64,000 bases of DNA, taken from contig CALZID010000001.1 in NCBI GenBank assembly GCA_945787805.1, forward strand, positions 308,946 to 372,945. Direction: 5' to 3'. Below are positions 1-8,412 of this stretch, piece after piece (the stretch's first letter is position 1; each line of letters opens with the position of its first letter). The DNA comes from an uncultured Clostridia bacterium. Lineage in GTDB: Bacteria > Bacillota > Clostridia > Oscillospirales > Acutalibacteraceae. A program made the translations under genes and the position numbers. The notes beneath the pieces were generated by a model that was not told the origin of the DNA, did no database searches, and worked only from the letters and a program-made list of their open reading frames with translations.

Positions 1-674
1 ACCTGATAGTCATTGTCAAATCTTAAAATTCTTGCAGTGGTTCTGCTGCTTAAATTTGAATGATTTATATTTATTAAAAGAATTTCATCGCTTTTGTCAT
101 TGTTAAAATCATCAACAAAAACTTTTGTAAAGTATTCGGTTTTTATAAGGTTTATACCTACATCCGAATAATTATAAACAGTCAAAACTCTATCACTTGT
201 TTTTGAAAAAGAATTATTAGAGTTTTTCTCATCATCTGACAGAAAAGTCCAGGAAATTAGAATTTCTAAAATGCCGTCGCCGTTTAGGTCTGCAAAATCG
301 ATTTCATAGATTTCTTCTCCGCGCCCTTTTAAATTCGCAACTTGTATCCACTCATTATTCACCATCTTAAAAACGCTGAAATAGGCGACTTCGCTGATTG
401 AGGGGTCCGAATAAAAAGCAAACGCTTCTTGAATGTCGTCCGAATCTATATCATAAAACAAAAATGATGATCGGCTGTCACCGCTAATTGGATTTTTCAT
501 AACTATTGAATCAGAATTATCAAGTGATTTTTCAAAGGCAACTTGAAGAAGACTGCTTTCGCCACTGAGTTTTGGCGGTCTCATTAAATTGTCAACAGTA
601 TTTATTGAAAAATCGCAGGCAGAAAAGGAGAGACAAATTATAAACGCTAAACATATTGCAATAATTTTTTTCAT
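1..674 (-). CDS. Putative lipoprotein, 3' end outside window
   Basis: Only the first 224 codons lie in the window. The start ATG (672-674) has an AGGAGGA ribosome-binding site 6 bases upstream. The N-terminus is a lipoprotein signal peptide: a Lys-rich n-region, a hydrophobic stretch and an LSFSAC lipobox, so the mature protein should be anchored outside the membrane. The rest is an acidic, soluble domain. It contains two stretches resembling FG-GAP/VCBS-type Ca-binding loops, one of them DLNGDGILEI. Such repeats often form beta-propellers, but the protein's function is unknown to me. It lies 17 bases downstream of cdaR on the same strand and is probably co-transcribed with cdaA-cdaR, a position where glmM is often found in other Firmicutes. 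Confidence 0.8.
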   Translation of the reverse strand, partial: MKKIIAICLAFIICLSFSACDFSINTVDNLMRPPKLSGESSLLQVAFEKSLDNSDSIVMKNPISGDSRSSFLFYDIDSDDIQEAFAFYSDPSISEVAYFSVFKMVNNEWIQVANLKGRGEEIYEIDFADLNGDGILEILISWTFLSDDEKNSNNSFSKTSDRVLTVYNYSDVGINLIKTEYFTKVFVDDFNNDKSDEILLININHSNLSSRTTARILRFDNDYQ

Positions 675-691
675 AATTTGTCCTCCTTTAA

Positions 692-1984
692 TTATTGATT
701 AGATGTAGTTTTAATCTTTATATCATACTTGCCGAAAGCCCAGCAATTATTGCTTCCTACCACGGTAACATTTGCAGTAATTGTATTTGTATCATTTGTA
801 ATTTGTTTATCTGCCGTATCAATGATTACGGAAATATTATCAGCCGTTATTTTTTCAAGATCTGACGATGTGCCAACAACCGTAACTATAATATCCTTAT
901 TATCTTTCAAAGAAACATTAAAATCATTTCTGTTGTTTTTTAGAACTATATTACCGACAGGAACGGATATTGCTTTTGCATCAAATTCAGACGCATTTAC
1001 ACAAATAGTAAAGCGCTTGAGTGATTCATCAACAATTTTAAACGAATTTATTGACTCGACATCAACATTAAAAGTGTTTTTGCTATTACTTATATCAGAA
1101 AAATCTATTGTATCAACAACAAAATGCTTTGTTGTTTCTATTGAGTCTACGGGTACGGCAACCTTAACGGTTGAGGGGTAAACGCTGTATGAAAGCGGAT
1201 TTTCAATAAAATATGACGGTGCATTTTTAAACTCAACAATTGCAGGTAAAGTCACAATCTTCAACACGGGCACTGTCATAGTAATTTCAGACTCGTCAAT
1301 TGACATTTTAGAATATTCAAGATTTGAACCGTCATTTGTAATCAGTTTGATTTCCGGGTCAAAGGTTGTTGTTTTTTCTAAAACTTCATTTACATTTACC
1401 GTTGCATAAACACCTGTAATTCGGTTGATTTCAGTCGTAGGTCCTGAAATTTTCACAGTGTTTTTCGAAAAAACAGCATCTCCCATTATGCACCCCGTAG
1501 GAACAATAGCATCAAGATTTGTTTTAATATCACCGTTTAACGGCAATTCAATCTCTTTATATGTATCAAAGAAAATCTCAATATATGTTGACGATACACT
1601 TACAATATCAAAGGCATTTGAGTTGTTTGAGGGTGAAATTTTAAGCTGAAGTGTCTTTTTACCCGCACTGTCAACATAGTTTGTATTTGCTTCAACATGA
1701 ATATCATCGGCGCTAAGGCTTGATAAAATATATTTTTTACCTGTAACCGTAACATCAACGGTAAATTCTGATTCACCGAAAATCTGTAAGCCTAACTGCT
1801 GAGGAATACTGTTTTCAAGATTGATTGCGACAGGAACATTTGTGATAACCGTTTGTATTTCAGGGCTTTTATCAATTGCAACCCAAACCCATATTCCAAA
1901 AGCAATTAAAAGGGAAATAACCGTTAAGATGCGGCTGTTACCAAGAATACTGTCAAGTGAAATTTTATTATTCTTATTCTTCAT
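692..1984 (-). CDS. cdaR: CdaR/YbbR-domain regulator of diadenylate cyclase
   Basis: This is a membrane-anchored extracytoplasmic protein of about 430 residues. It has a short basic N-terminus, one transmembrane helix (around residues 20-38) and then several YbbR repeats rich in beta strand. In Firmicutes, CdaR binds and modulates the diadenylate cyclase CdaA. The ORF can be extended to a GTG at 1993, but that codon overlaps the AGAGG ribosome-binding site. The ATG at 1984 sits 8 bases after it and is preferred. The gene overlaps the 3' end of cdaA by 11 bases, the usual translationally coupled arrangement. The family call rests on the gene pair and the single-TM plus YbbR architecture. Confidence 0.87.
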   Translation of the reverse strand: MKNKNNKISLDSILGNSRILTVISLLIAFGIWVWVAIDKSPEIQTVITNVPVAINLENSIPQQLGLQIFGESEFTVDVTVTGKKYILSSLSADDIHVEANTNYVDSAGKKTLQLKISPSNNSNAFDIVSVSSTYIEIFFDTYKEIELPLNGDIKTNLDAIVPTGCIMGDAVFSKNTVKISGPTTEINRITGVYATVNVNEVLEKTTTFDPEIKLITNDGSNLEYSKMSIDESEITMTVPVLKIVTLPAIVEFKNAPSYFIENPLSYSVYPSTVKVAVPVDSIETTKHFVVDTIDFSDISNSKNTFNVDVESINSFKIVDESLKRFTICVNASEFDAKAISVPVGNIVLKNNRNDFNVSLKDNKDIIVTVVGTSSDLEKITADNISVIIDTADKQITNDTNTITANVTVVGSNNCWAFGKYDIKIKTTSNQ

Positions 1985-2843
1985 TTTTGCCACCTCTTAA
2001 TATTTTTTTGATTTTGTTGTCATTGTCGTTTGTTTTAACAAAATTCTTCATAAGAATTTCACGAAGTACACCGGCTGATACATTTCGCTGCAGCTTGCCT
2101 TTTTCGGCTACGGAAATCGCACCGGTTTCTTCTGATACGACAGCAACAATTGCATCACTGGATTCCGACATACCGATTGCAGCTCTGTGTCGGGTTCCCA
2201 ATTCACTGTCTAAATCATTATTGGCGGTTAGAGGCAAAATGCAACCGGCAGCCGTTACCCGTCCGTCTTTAATAATTACTGCTCCGTCGTGCATTGGAGC
2301 CTTAGGGAAAAAAATGTTTTCGATAAGCTCTGTTGTAACCTGAGCATCAAGGAATGTACCTGTTTTTGAAATCTCACCCAACAGTGCATCTTTTTCAAAG
2401 ACAATAAGTGCACCGATTTTTTTGTCGCTCATATCACCGCAAGCTTTACAAATACTGTTAATTGAAGTCACTATATTCTCTTGCTCTTCCACATCTATTC
2501 GGTTTTTAAAGTTAAACAGATTAAAATTTGATACCGAGCTTCTGCCCATACTTTCAAGAACATGCCTGATTTCGGGAGAAAAAATTATAACAATAATAAT
2601 GAACAGATTACTGAAAATAAAATTCAAAATAAATTTACTCGCTTGCATATCAACAAGACTGACAATGGCATAAGCACCGACTAGCAAAACCAGTCCTTTT
2701 GCCAATTGCATTGCCCTTGTTTCACGAATCAGTTTTATTATATGAAAGATAACAAAAGCAACTAATAATATATCCAGCAAATCGCTGATACTGTCAAAAG
2801 AAAAAATAGCTTTTTTGAATTGTTCCAAGGATTCCATAAACAT
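1974..2843 (-). CDS. cdaA: Diadenylate cyclase CdaA (c-di-AMP synthase)
   Basis: It makes cyclic di-AMP from two ATP at the membrane. Three hydrophobic helices (about residues 25-90) precede a DisA_N/DAC domain. That domain carries both signature motifs: HDGA (Asp near residue 186) and GTRHRAA (near 217-223). The length (289 aa from the ATG at 2843) fits the family. Other possible starts are an ATG at 2837 and a GTG at 2855, and no strong ribosome-binding site decides between them. cdaR follows with an overlap. A long hairpin ending in a T-tract lies only about 20 bases upstream of the start, which leaves almost no room for a promoter. Expression probably depends on read-through from the cysteine-desulfurase genes. 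Confidence 0.93.
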   Translation of the reverse strand: MFMESLEQFKKAIFSFDSISDLLDILLVAFVIFHIIKLIRETRAMQLAKGLVLLVGAYAIVSLVDMQASKFILNFIFSNLFIIIVIIFSPEIRHVLESMGRSSVSNFNLFNFKNRIDVEEQENIVTSINSICKACGDMSDKKIGALIVFEKDALLGEISKTGTFLDAQVTTELIENIFFPKAPMHDGAVIIKDGRVTAAGCILPLTANNDLDSELGTRHRAAIGMSESSDAIVAVVSEETGAISVAEKGKLQRNVSAGVLREILMKNFVKTNDNDNKIKKILRGGKNEE

Positions 2844-2862
2844 AAAACGGCACACTCACTCT

Positions 2863-2935
2863 CAAAAAAAAATACAATATATCGCAAATATCCGTAAAAA
2901 AGCATACAGATATACATATTCACGATATATTGTAT
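2863..2935 (-). terminator. Long terminator-like hairpin ahead of cdaA
   Basis: Read on the minus strand, a 13-base arm (2923-2935) pairs perfectly with 2872-2884. Inside it is a second stem, ATATCTGTA against TACGGATAT with one G-U pair. The 3' arm is followed by nine consecutive T (2863-2871). It follows the cysteine-desulfurase stop at 2947 and ends 20 bases before the cdaA start. It could be that gene's terminator or an attenuator for cdaA. Confidence 0.65.
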
Positions 2936-2946
2936 CATAAAACATT

Positions 2947-4080
2947 TCATTTTGCAATTTTTCTTACACATTTTATTAAAAAATCTATATCTTTTTTTTG
3001 CGTAAAAAATGACGGAGAAATTCTGACCGTTCCCGAATCAACAGTAGACATTTTTTGATGAGCAAGCGGTGCACAGTGAAGTCCCGCTCTGACCGCAATA
3101 TTATATTCAGAAAGCTTTAATGCAGTTTCTTCGCTATGCAAACCGTCAATATTAAATGACAGTATCGGTGCATAATTATATAACTCGTTTCTGTAAACAA
3201 TTACACCGTCAATTTTTTTAAGTTCGTTATATAAATACATAATCAGCTTATTTTCATGTTTAAAAATACCGTCAGCAGAATATCTGTTTACAAAATCCAT
3301 ACCGCACCCCAACGCAATTATACCTTGCACATTCGGTGTTCCGCTTTCAAATCTGTCCGGTAAAATATCAGGCTGTAATTTATTTACAGAGCTACTGCCC
3401 GTACCGCCTTCAACAATTGTTTTCATATCAATATCCCCGTTAATAACTAAAACTCCCGTTCCGGCAGGACCGTATAAGCCTTTATGCCCAGCGCAACAGA
3501 GAATATCTATATTATCCTTTTGCATATTTATGGGGATGACGCCGCCGATTTGAGCGGCATCGAGTATAAACAAAATGTTATTTTTGTGCGCCAGTTCTGC
3601 AATAAGCTTATAGGGCGTAATTATTCCAAAAACATTTGATGCCCCTGTACAAATAACAGCAACCGTGTTCTTTCTTATGCATTTTAAAAAGTTACTTACG
3701 TTTTTTTTGTCGTCATAAGATATTTCCGCAATCGAATAGTCGCATATACCCTCACACTTTAGTTTTTCCACTGTTCTTAAAACCGAGTTGTGCTCTAAAT
3801 CCGATATAATGAAATGGCCGCCGTTTTTTGCAACGCCCTTAATCGCCATATTTAATGACATTGTACAATTGTAGGTAAATATAACATTTTCAGGGTTATC
3901 ACAGCCAAAAAAATCCGCAGCTTTTTTTCTTGTATTATATATCTGTTCGGTTGTCTTGACCGCCATATCATAAAAGCCTCTACCCGCATTTGCACCGTAT
4001 TTATACATGGATTTTTCAAAAGACTCTGTTACGGCTTTGGGTTTGGGATATGTGGTTGCACTGTTGTCTAAATATATCAT
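2947..4080 (-). CDS. Cysteine desulfurase family protein (EF2568 type)
   Basis: This is a PLP-dependent class V aminotransferase-fold enzyme of 377 aa, expected to strip sulfur (or selenium) from cysteine or selenocysteine as an enzyme-bound persulfide. The N-terminal MIYLDNSATTYPKP is typical. The PLP lysine is in AGHKGLYGPAGTG, and the active-site cysteine is in AGLHCAPLAH near residue 340. The small-protein gene upstream (DUF3343) overlaps it by 4 bases, so the two are translationally coupled. In other genomes this subfamily co-occurs with DUF3343 proteins and has been linked to selenium-dependent molybdenum hydroxylase maturation. No selD or hydroxylase gene is in this window, so the actual acceptor is unknown. 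It is not an IscS/SufS housekeeping call, because no iscU or suf genes adjoin it. Confidence 0.87.
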   Translation of the reverse strand: MIYLDNSATTYPKPKAVTESFEKSMYKYGANAGRGFYDMAVKTTEQIYNTRKKAADFFGCDNPENVIFTYNCTMSLNMAIKGVAKNGGHFIISDLEHNSVLRTVEKLKCEGICDYSIAEISYDDKKNVSNFLKCIRKNTVAVICTGASNVFGIITPYKLIAELAHKNNILFILDAAQIGGVIPINMQKDNIDILCCAGHKGLYGPAGTGVLVINGDIDMKTIVEGGTGSSSVNKLQPDILPDRFESGTPNVQGIIALGCGMDFVNRYSADGIFKHENKLIMYLYNELKKIDGVIVYRNELYNYAPILSFNIDGLHSEETALKLSEYNIAVRAGLHCAPLAHQKMSTVDSGTVRISPSFFTQKKDIDFLIKCVRKIAK

Positions 4081-4292
4081 TTTATCAACTCATAACCTAA
4101 ATACTTAACCTTATTCATATCAAGTCTGACAATTGCACGGTTGATATCACCGACAAAAATTATGCTGTATCCGCAGCCTTCGTTTTTTGAAGGATTTGAG
4201 TTTTTGTTAATTTTCACCCTGTATCCCATATTCTCCATTATCTCTTTTGCTTTTAAAGCATGTGTAACAGAAGAAAATTTAATTTTATACAT
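4077..4292 (-). CDS. DUF3343 putative Se/S carrier-like protein
   Basis: This is a 71-residue protein beginning MYKIKFSSVTHALKAKEI. It has a single conserved cysteine in EGCGYSI near residue 40, the pattern of DUF3343 proteins, which are related to the C-terminal part of YedF. They are thought to carry sulfur or selenium. The ORF extends to a GTG at 4301, but that GTG is part of the AGGTGAT ribosome-binding site, so the ATG at 4292 is chosen. It overlaps the cysteine desulfurase start, so a donor-acceptor pair is a reasonable inference. Confidence 0.78.
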   Translation of the reverse strand: MYKIKFSSVTHALKAKEIMENMGYRVKINKNSNPSKNEGCGYSIIFVGDINRAIVRLDMNKVKYLGYELIK

Positions 4293-4320
4293 TTTTATCA
4301 CCTATTACATAATATGAGAG

Positions 4321-4350
4321 AAAAGAAAAAAGGCTCACATGAGCCTTTAA
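4321..4350 (-). terminator. Rho-independent terminator after ispF
   Basis: On the minus strand a 9-base stem AAAGGCTCA/TGAGCCTTT is followed by TTTTTTCTTTT. It lies 2 bases past the ispF stop and separates the aminotransferase-ispD-ispF transcript from DUF3343. Confidence 0.9.
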
Positions 4351-4351
4351 G

Positions 4352-4849
4352 CTATATAAATTTAATTTTCTTCTTATCTTCTACAAGGCATACACAATGC
4401 ACGGCAATTCCTTCTTTACGGCCAGTAAACCCGAGTTTTTCTTCTGTTGTAGCCTTAACGCTCACCCGGTCAACAGGAATTCCAAGTGCTTGTGAAATAT
4501 TCAATCGCATTTCATCAATAAAAGGTGCAAGTTTAGGAGCTTGAGCAATTACGGTTGCATCAATATTATTTATTGAAAAACCGTATGATTTGATTATTTC
4601 AACAACTTTTTTCAACAGTTCAAGACTGTCGGCATCTTTAAAACTCATATCCGTATCCGGAAAGTGTTTTCCGATGTCCCCTAATGCACATGCGCCAAGT
4701 AAAGCATCTGAAACGGCGTGCAGTAAAACATCGGCGTCCGAATGACCTAAAAGTCCAATGCCGTCATTCTCGATTTCAACACCGCCAAGGATGAGTTTTC
4801 TGTTTTCGACAAGTTTGTGGACATCGTATCCGTGACCGATTCTAATCAT
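4352..4849 (-). CDS. ispF: 2-C-methyl-D-erythritol 2,4-cyclodiphosphate synthase
   Basis: It converts CDP-methylerythritol 2-phosphate to the cyclic diphosphate and CMP, a step of the non-mevalonate (MEP) isoprenoid pathway. The metal-site motif IGHGYDVH opens the protein, and [14 protein letters not shown] supplies the third metal ligand. The length of 165 aa matches the family's 155-165. The start is set by AGGGGAG 6 bases upstream. It overlaps the end of ispD by 8 bases, as in many Firmicutes, so the two enzymes are co-expressed. ispE is about 20 kb away in this window, at 24.6 kb. Confidence 0.97.
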   Translation of the reverse strand: MIRIGHGYDVHKLVENRKLILGGVEIENDGIGLLGHSDADVLLHAVSDALLGACALGDIGKHFPDTDMSFKDADSLELLKKVVEIIKSYGFSINNIDATVIAQAPKLAPFIDEMRLNISQALGIPVDRVSVKATTEEKLGFTGRKEGIAVHCVCLVEDKKKIKFI

Positions 4850-5570
4850 TGCTTACTCCCCTTTTTGACAAATATGCTTCTGCAACAACAATATCATTCG
4901 GTGTAGTTATCTTTATATTCTCATAGTCACCGTCAACAATTTTTACGGACTTGCCATAGGCTTCAATCAGCTTACAGTCATCGGTAAAATCTTTACTGTT
5001 TGCTACATTTTCAACCGCATTAAGATATAATTTTTTATTGAAAATCTGTGGTGTTTGCACCGCTCTTAAAGCAGCTCGGTCAGGCGTTGAAATAATATTT
5101 TCATCATTATCGACACATTTGATTGTATCAACTACTTTAACGCCTGTTGCCGCAGCTTCGCAGTCAAAGGCACTGGTTAATGTATCAAAAATGACTTTTT
5201 CTGTTACAAGCGGTCTGGCACCGTCATGGACAGCAATATAATCTGCATTGTCTGAAGTTTCTTTAACTCCGTTTAAAACGCTGATTTGACGGGTTTCGCC
5301 GCCAACAACGACGGACTTAACCTTTTTTAAACCATATTCACAAATAATTTCAGTTATCTTTTGTATGTCGGGTTTGCGAGTTACAACCACAATTTCGTCA
5401 ATAAAATCACAGTCGGAAAATGCCTTGACTGAATGAGCAATAACGGGCATACCGCATATATTCAAAAATTGCTTATTGATACCGCCCATACGCGAAGAGC
5501 TTCCCGCCGAAACAATGACAGCGGAAACAAAAGACTTGTTATTCTTTTTTTCTTCACGAGTGTCAGACAT
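4842..5570 (-). CDS. ispD: 2-C-methyl-D-erythritol 4-phosphate cytidylyltransferase
   Basis: It transfers CMP from CTP to methylerythritol phosphate in the MEP pathway. The nucleotide-binding N-terminus reads [15 protein letters not shown] (about residues 16-30). VHDGARPLV and the later [11 protein letters not shown] segment are the usual family signatures. At 242 aa it is slightly longer than most homologues because of a charged 12-residue N-terminal extension. The ribosome-binding site AAGGTGA precedes the ATG. It sits 9 bases after the aminotransferase gene and overlaps ispF, forming one operon that ends at the terminator after ispF. Confidence 0.96.
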   Translation of the reverse strand: MSDTREEKKNNKSFVSAVIVSAGSSSRMGGINKQFLNICGMPVIAHSVKAFSDCDFIDEIVVVTRKPDIQKITEIICEYGLKKVKSVVVGGETRQISVLNGVKETSDNADYIAVHDGARPLVTEKVIFDTLTSAFDCEAAATGVKVVDTIKCVDNDENIISTPDRAALRAVQTPQIFNKKLYLNAVENVANSKDFTDDCKLIEAYGKSVKIVDGDYENIKITTPNDIVVAEAYLSKRGVSND

Positions 5571-5579
5571 AGTATCACC

Positions 5580-6848
5580 TTATATTAACGCTTCAATTGC
5601 CGCAATTTTTGCACAAAGGCAGAAAACCTCCATTGCCTTTTTCAAGTCTTCAACAGATGGGAATGTAGGTGCAATTCTAATATTTTTATCTTCGGGGTCA
5701 ATACCGTATGGATATGTTGCACCCACGGTTGTGAGAACAAGTCCCGCACCTTTACAAAGCTCACCTATTCTCTTTGCGCTTGAACCGATTGTATCATAGC
5801 TGATGAAATATCCGCCTTTTGCTTCAACCCATTTTCCTATTCCGAGAGGTTTGATTTCATTTGCAAGCATATCAAGAACAATTTGAAACTTCGGCGCAAT
5901 AATAGCGGCATGTTTCTTCATGTGCTCACGGATTCCGTCAACATTCCTAAAATATCTCACATGACTTAACTGTTTAAGTTTATCATAGCTAATAGTCTGG
6001 AAACCGAGTCTTTTCTTTATATCGGCAATATTTGCGTCGGAAGCGGCAATGGCGGAAACACCGGCTCCCGGAAATGAAATTTTTGATGTTGAAGTAAATT
6101 CAACAAAGTAATCTTCTGTGCCGAATTCTTTACACACTTCAAATATGTTGAGAAGCACATCAGGATTATCGGTTAATTCGTGAATAATATACGCATTGTC
6201 CCAGATAACTCTGAAATCGGGTGCGGCGGGTTTTAATGCCGCAAGTGCACGGACAACACTGTCGGAATAAGTTATCCCGTTGGGATTGGAATATTTAGGC
6301 ACACAGAACATACCCTTAACCGTCGGGTCTTTAATAAGTTCGGCGATTTTTTCCACATCGGGACCGTCGCTTTTCATTTCGACGGAAATCATTTCAATTC
6401 CGAAAAATTCCGTAATTGCAAAATGTCTGTCATATCCCGGAACATTACAAATGAATTTTACCTTTCCCTGCTTTGACCAAGGCTCACAGCCTGCTACACC
6501 CAAATACATACATTGATTTATGTAGTCATACATAAGATTAAGACTTGACGAACCGCCGACAATTACATTTTTCGGGTCCACTTCAAAAAGCTGTGCAAAA
6601 AGTTTCTTACATTCGGGAATACCGTCAAGCACGCCGTAGTTTCGGCAGTCAAAACCGTTTTCGTCTTTACAGTCATTGGCAGTGGCAACAATATCAAGCA
6701 TATCAACGGATAAATCAAGCTGGTCTGCGCCGGGTTTACCGCGGGACATATCAAGTGAAAGCCCAAGTGATTTTACTTCTTCATATTCTTTTTCAAGTTG
6801 ATTTTTAAGAGAAACAAGTTCATCTCTGCTCATTTCATTATAAAGCAT
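5580..6848 (-). CDS. Aspartate-type aminotransferase, subgroup Ic (MocR-like fold)
   Basis: This is a 422-residue PLP enzyme. It has the N-terminal LSLDMSRGKPGADQLDLS and internal GGSSSLNLMYD, PKYSNPNGITYSD and FTSTSKISFPGAGVS segments of the Pfam Aminotran_MocR group, which includes characterised aspartate aminotransferases. The PLP lysine is in STSKISFPG near residue 255. The amino-donor specificity cannot be read from the sequence alone; aspartate/2-oxoglutarate is the likeliest. GGAGG lies 7 bases before the ATG. A consensus promoter lies just upstream at 6879-6907. It is the first gene of an operon with ispD and ispF. Confidence 0.88.
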   Translation of the reverse strand: MLYNEMSRDELVSLKNQLEKEYEEVKSLGLSLDMSRGKPGADQLDLSVDMLDIVATANDCKDENGFDCRNYGVLDGIPECKKLFAQLFEVDPKNVIVGGSSSLNLMYDYINQCMYLGVAGCEPWSKQGKVKFICNVPGYDRHFAITEFFGIEMISVEMKSDGPDVEKIAELIKDPTVKGMFCVPKYSNPNGITYSDSVVRALAALKPAAPDFRVIWDNAYIIHELTDNPDVLLNIFEVCKEFGTEDYFVEFTSTSKISFPGAGVSAIAASDANIADIKKRLGFQTISYDKLKQLSHVRYFRNVDGIREHMKKHAAIIAPKFQIVLDMLANEIKPLGIGKWVEAKGGYFISYDTIGSSAKRIGELCKGAGLVLTTVGATYPYGIDPEDKNIRIAPTFPSVEDLKKAMEVFCLCAKIAAIEALI

Positions 6849-6878
6849 GGGACAACCTCCAAATTATTTATCGCGATT

Positions 6879-6907
6879 ATTGTATATTATTTATCATCAT
6901 TTTGCAA
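6879..6907 (-). promoter_or_regulatory. SigA-type promoter of aminotransferase-ispD-ispF
   Basis: Minus strand TTGCAA, a 17-base spacer and TACAAT lie about 30 bases ahead of the aminotransferase start. Confidence 0.65.
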
Positions 6908-6992
6908 GTAAATAATTAAAAAATTGCATTTTTTAGCATAAAAATGTTGTTTTTACAATAATTCTGAATAAATTGTAAACTTATTGTGCAAA

Positions 6993-8291
6993 TTACTTGG
7001 ATTTTTTAATAAATCTCGGCAGAATAACCGGCCTTTTATTTTCAATCATTGAAATTTGACTAATCAATTGCTTCTTTAACTCATTTTTTACATTTTTATA
7101 CTCTTTTGAACTAATCAAATTGCACTTCTGCGCTTTATCTGCAAAATTATCATACAGATAGTCTTCAAAATATATTTTGGAGCTTGACGATAAAAATTTT
7201 GCGCAAGATACAGAATATGTGTATTGCTTTGTCCTTATTGCTCTGCCGCATTGGCTTTCGCTGATTTGAATAAATGCACAATCGGTATCCGGCTTAAATT
7301 GAATTGCCGTTCCCTGATAAGTTTCGGGAATATCAATTTCAGCAGATTTAAGCAATGTCGGCGGCAAATCAATTAAACTGACTATTTTATCATCTCGCTT
7401 ACCTTTTGAAAATCCGCTTCCTTTAATTACAAGCGGTATATGAATTGATGAGTCGTGACAGCTTCTCTTGTATTCGGCATTTCTTGTTTTAAAATGACAT
7501 CCGTGGTCAGAAGTGTATATAATTGTAGTGTTGTCATATATTCCTTTTTCTTTCAACACACCAATCAATCTGCCTAAGTTATCGTCAAGACTCTCAATAG
7601 CGGCAAGATAGTCCGGGTATTGCTCCTTGTAATTACCTTTTAAGAATGACAAATCATCCGGAATAGGATAATCTCTATACTTTTCTACTTTTTCTTTTGG
7701 GCCTTCAAATCTGTTACGGTCATTTTGATGATGCGGTTCAAGTTGAGAAATAAACATAAAGAAAGGCTTGTTCCTGTCATAATTCTCAATATATTCTATT
7801 GCAAAATCATTGATTCGGTCTGCACGATAGCCTTCAAAATCAATCTTATTTCCATTTTCGTCGAAGATATAACCGTCATAGCCGTGAGAAGTAAATTCCA
7901 ATACATCGGCACCGCGAAAATATTTGTATCCCCACAAACGCTCCTTGGGAATAGCGGTCTTTTCGCATTTTATGCTTTTACCGCCGTTTTTGCCCGATGC
8001 AAGATGCAGTTTACCTATGTATGCAGTTTCATATCCGTTATCATTAAAATAATCCGCAAGCGTTTTGGTGTTATCCGGAAGCGGAATTCCGTTTATATGA
8101 CAACCGCATTCGGTGGGATATACCCCTGTTTGCAAGCCCGCTCTTGCAGGACCGCAGACAGGCTGGCAAGTATAACAGTTTTCAAAAAATGTTCCTTCAT
8201 CTGCAAGGACCGTTAAATTAGGCATTATTTCAGCATTAGCCGTGTCGTACCTTTGTTGGTCCGAAAAATAGAAAATAATGTTATCTTTCAT
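6993..8291 (-). CDS. Sulfatase family hydrolase
   Basis: This is an alkaline-phosphatase-superfamily sulfatase of 432 aa. The metal-binding start NIIFYFSDQQRYDTANA and the signature CGPARAGLQTG are present. Cys46 in the C-x-P-x-R motif would be converted to formylglycine by an anaerobic radical-SAM maturase, which is not in the window. IYTSDHGCHF supplies further metal ligands. There is no signal peptide, so the enzyme should be cytoplasmic and act on an imported sulfated sugar or a small ester. It is transcribed alone, divergently from manA. The substrate cannot be told from sequence. The family also includes phosphonate and phosphodiester hydrolases, but the CxPxR signature argues for a sulfatase. 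Confidence 0.87.
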   Translation of the reverse strand: MKDNIIFYFSDQQRYDTANAEIMPNLTVLADEGTFFENCYTCQPVCGPARAGLQTGVYPTECGCHINGIPLPDNTKTLADYFNDNGYETAYIGKLHLASGKNGGKSIKCEKTAIPKERLWGYKYFRGADVLEFTSHGYDGYIFDENGNKIDFEGYRADRINDFAIEYIENYDRNKPFFMFISQLEPHHQNDRNRFEGPKEKVEKYRDYPIPDDLSFLKGNYKEQYPDYLAAIESLDDNLGRLIGVLKEKGIYDNTTIIYTSDHGCHFKTRNAEYKRSCHDSSIHIPLVIKGSGFSKGKRDDKIVSLIDLPPTLLKSAEIDIPETYQGTAIQFKPDTDCAFIQISESQCGRAIRTKQYTYSVSCAKFLSSSSKIYFEDYLYDNFADKAQKCNLISSKEYKNVKNELKKQLISQISMIENKRPVILPRFIKKSK

Positions 8292-8354
8292 ATTCTTTCT
8301 CCGCTTGTTTAATGAAAATATTATAACACAAGTTTCGGATTATACAATGTGTTG

Positions 8355-8383
8355 TTGAAAATAAATGTTTTATATGTTAGAAT
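8355..8383 (+). promoter_or_regulatory. SigA-type promoter of manA
   Basis: TTGAAA, 17 bases, then TAGAAT, 30 bases before the manA start. Confidence 0.6.
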
Positions 8384-8412
8384 TATTTGAAATAACATAA
8401 GGAGTTTTTACT

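Noticed and set aside
729-2343. Plus-strand ORFs opposite cdaR and cdaA (for example 729-1181 and 1957-2343)
   Set aside because: They lie antisense to well-supported genes, have no ribosome-binding sites and show low-complexity Ser/Ile-rich composition typical of shadows.
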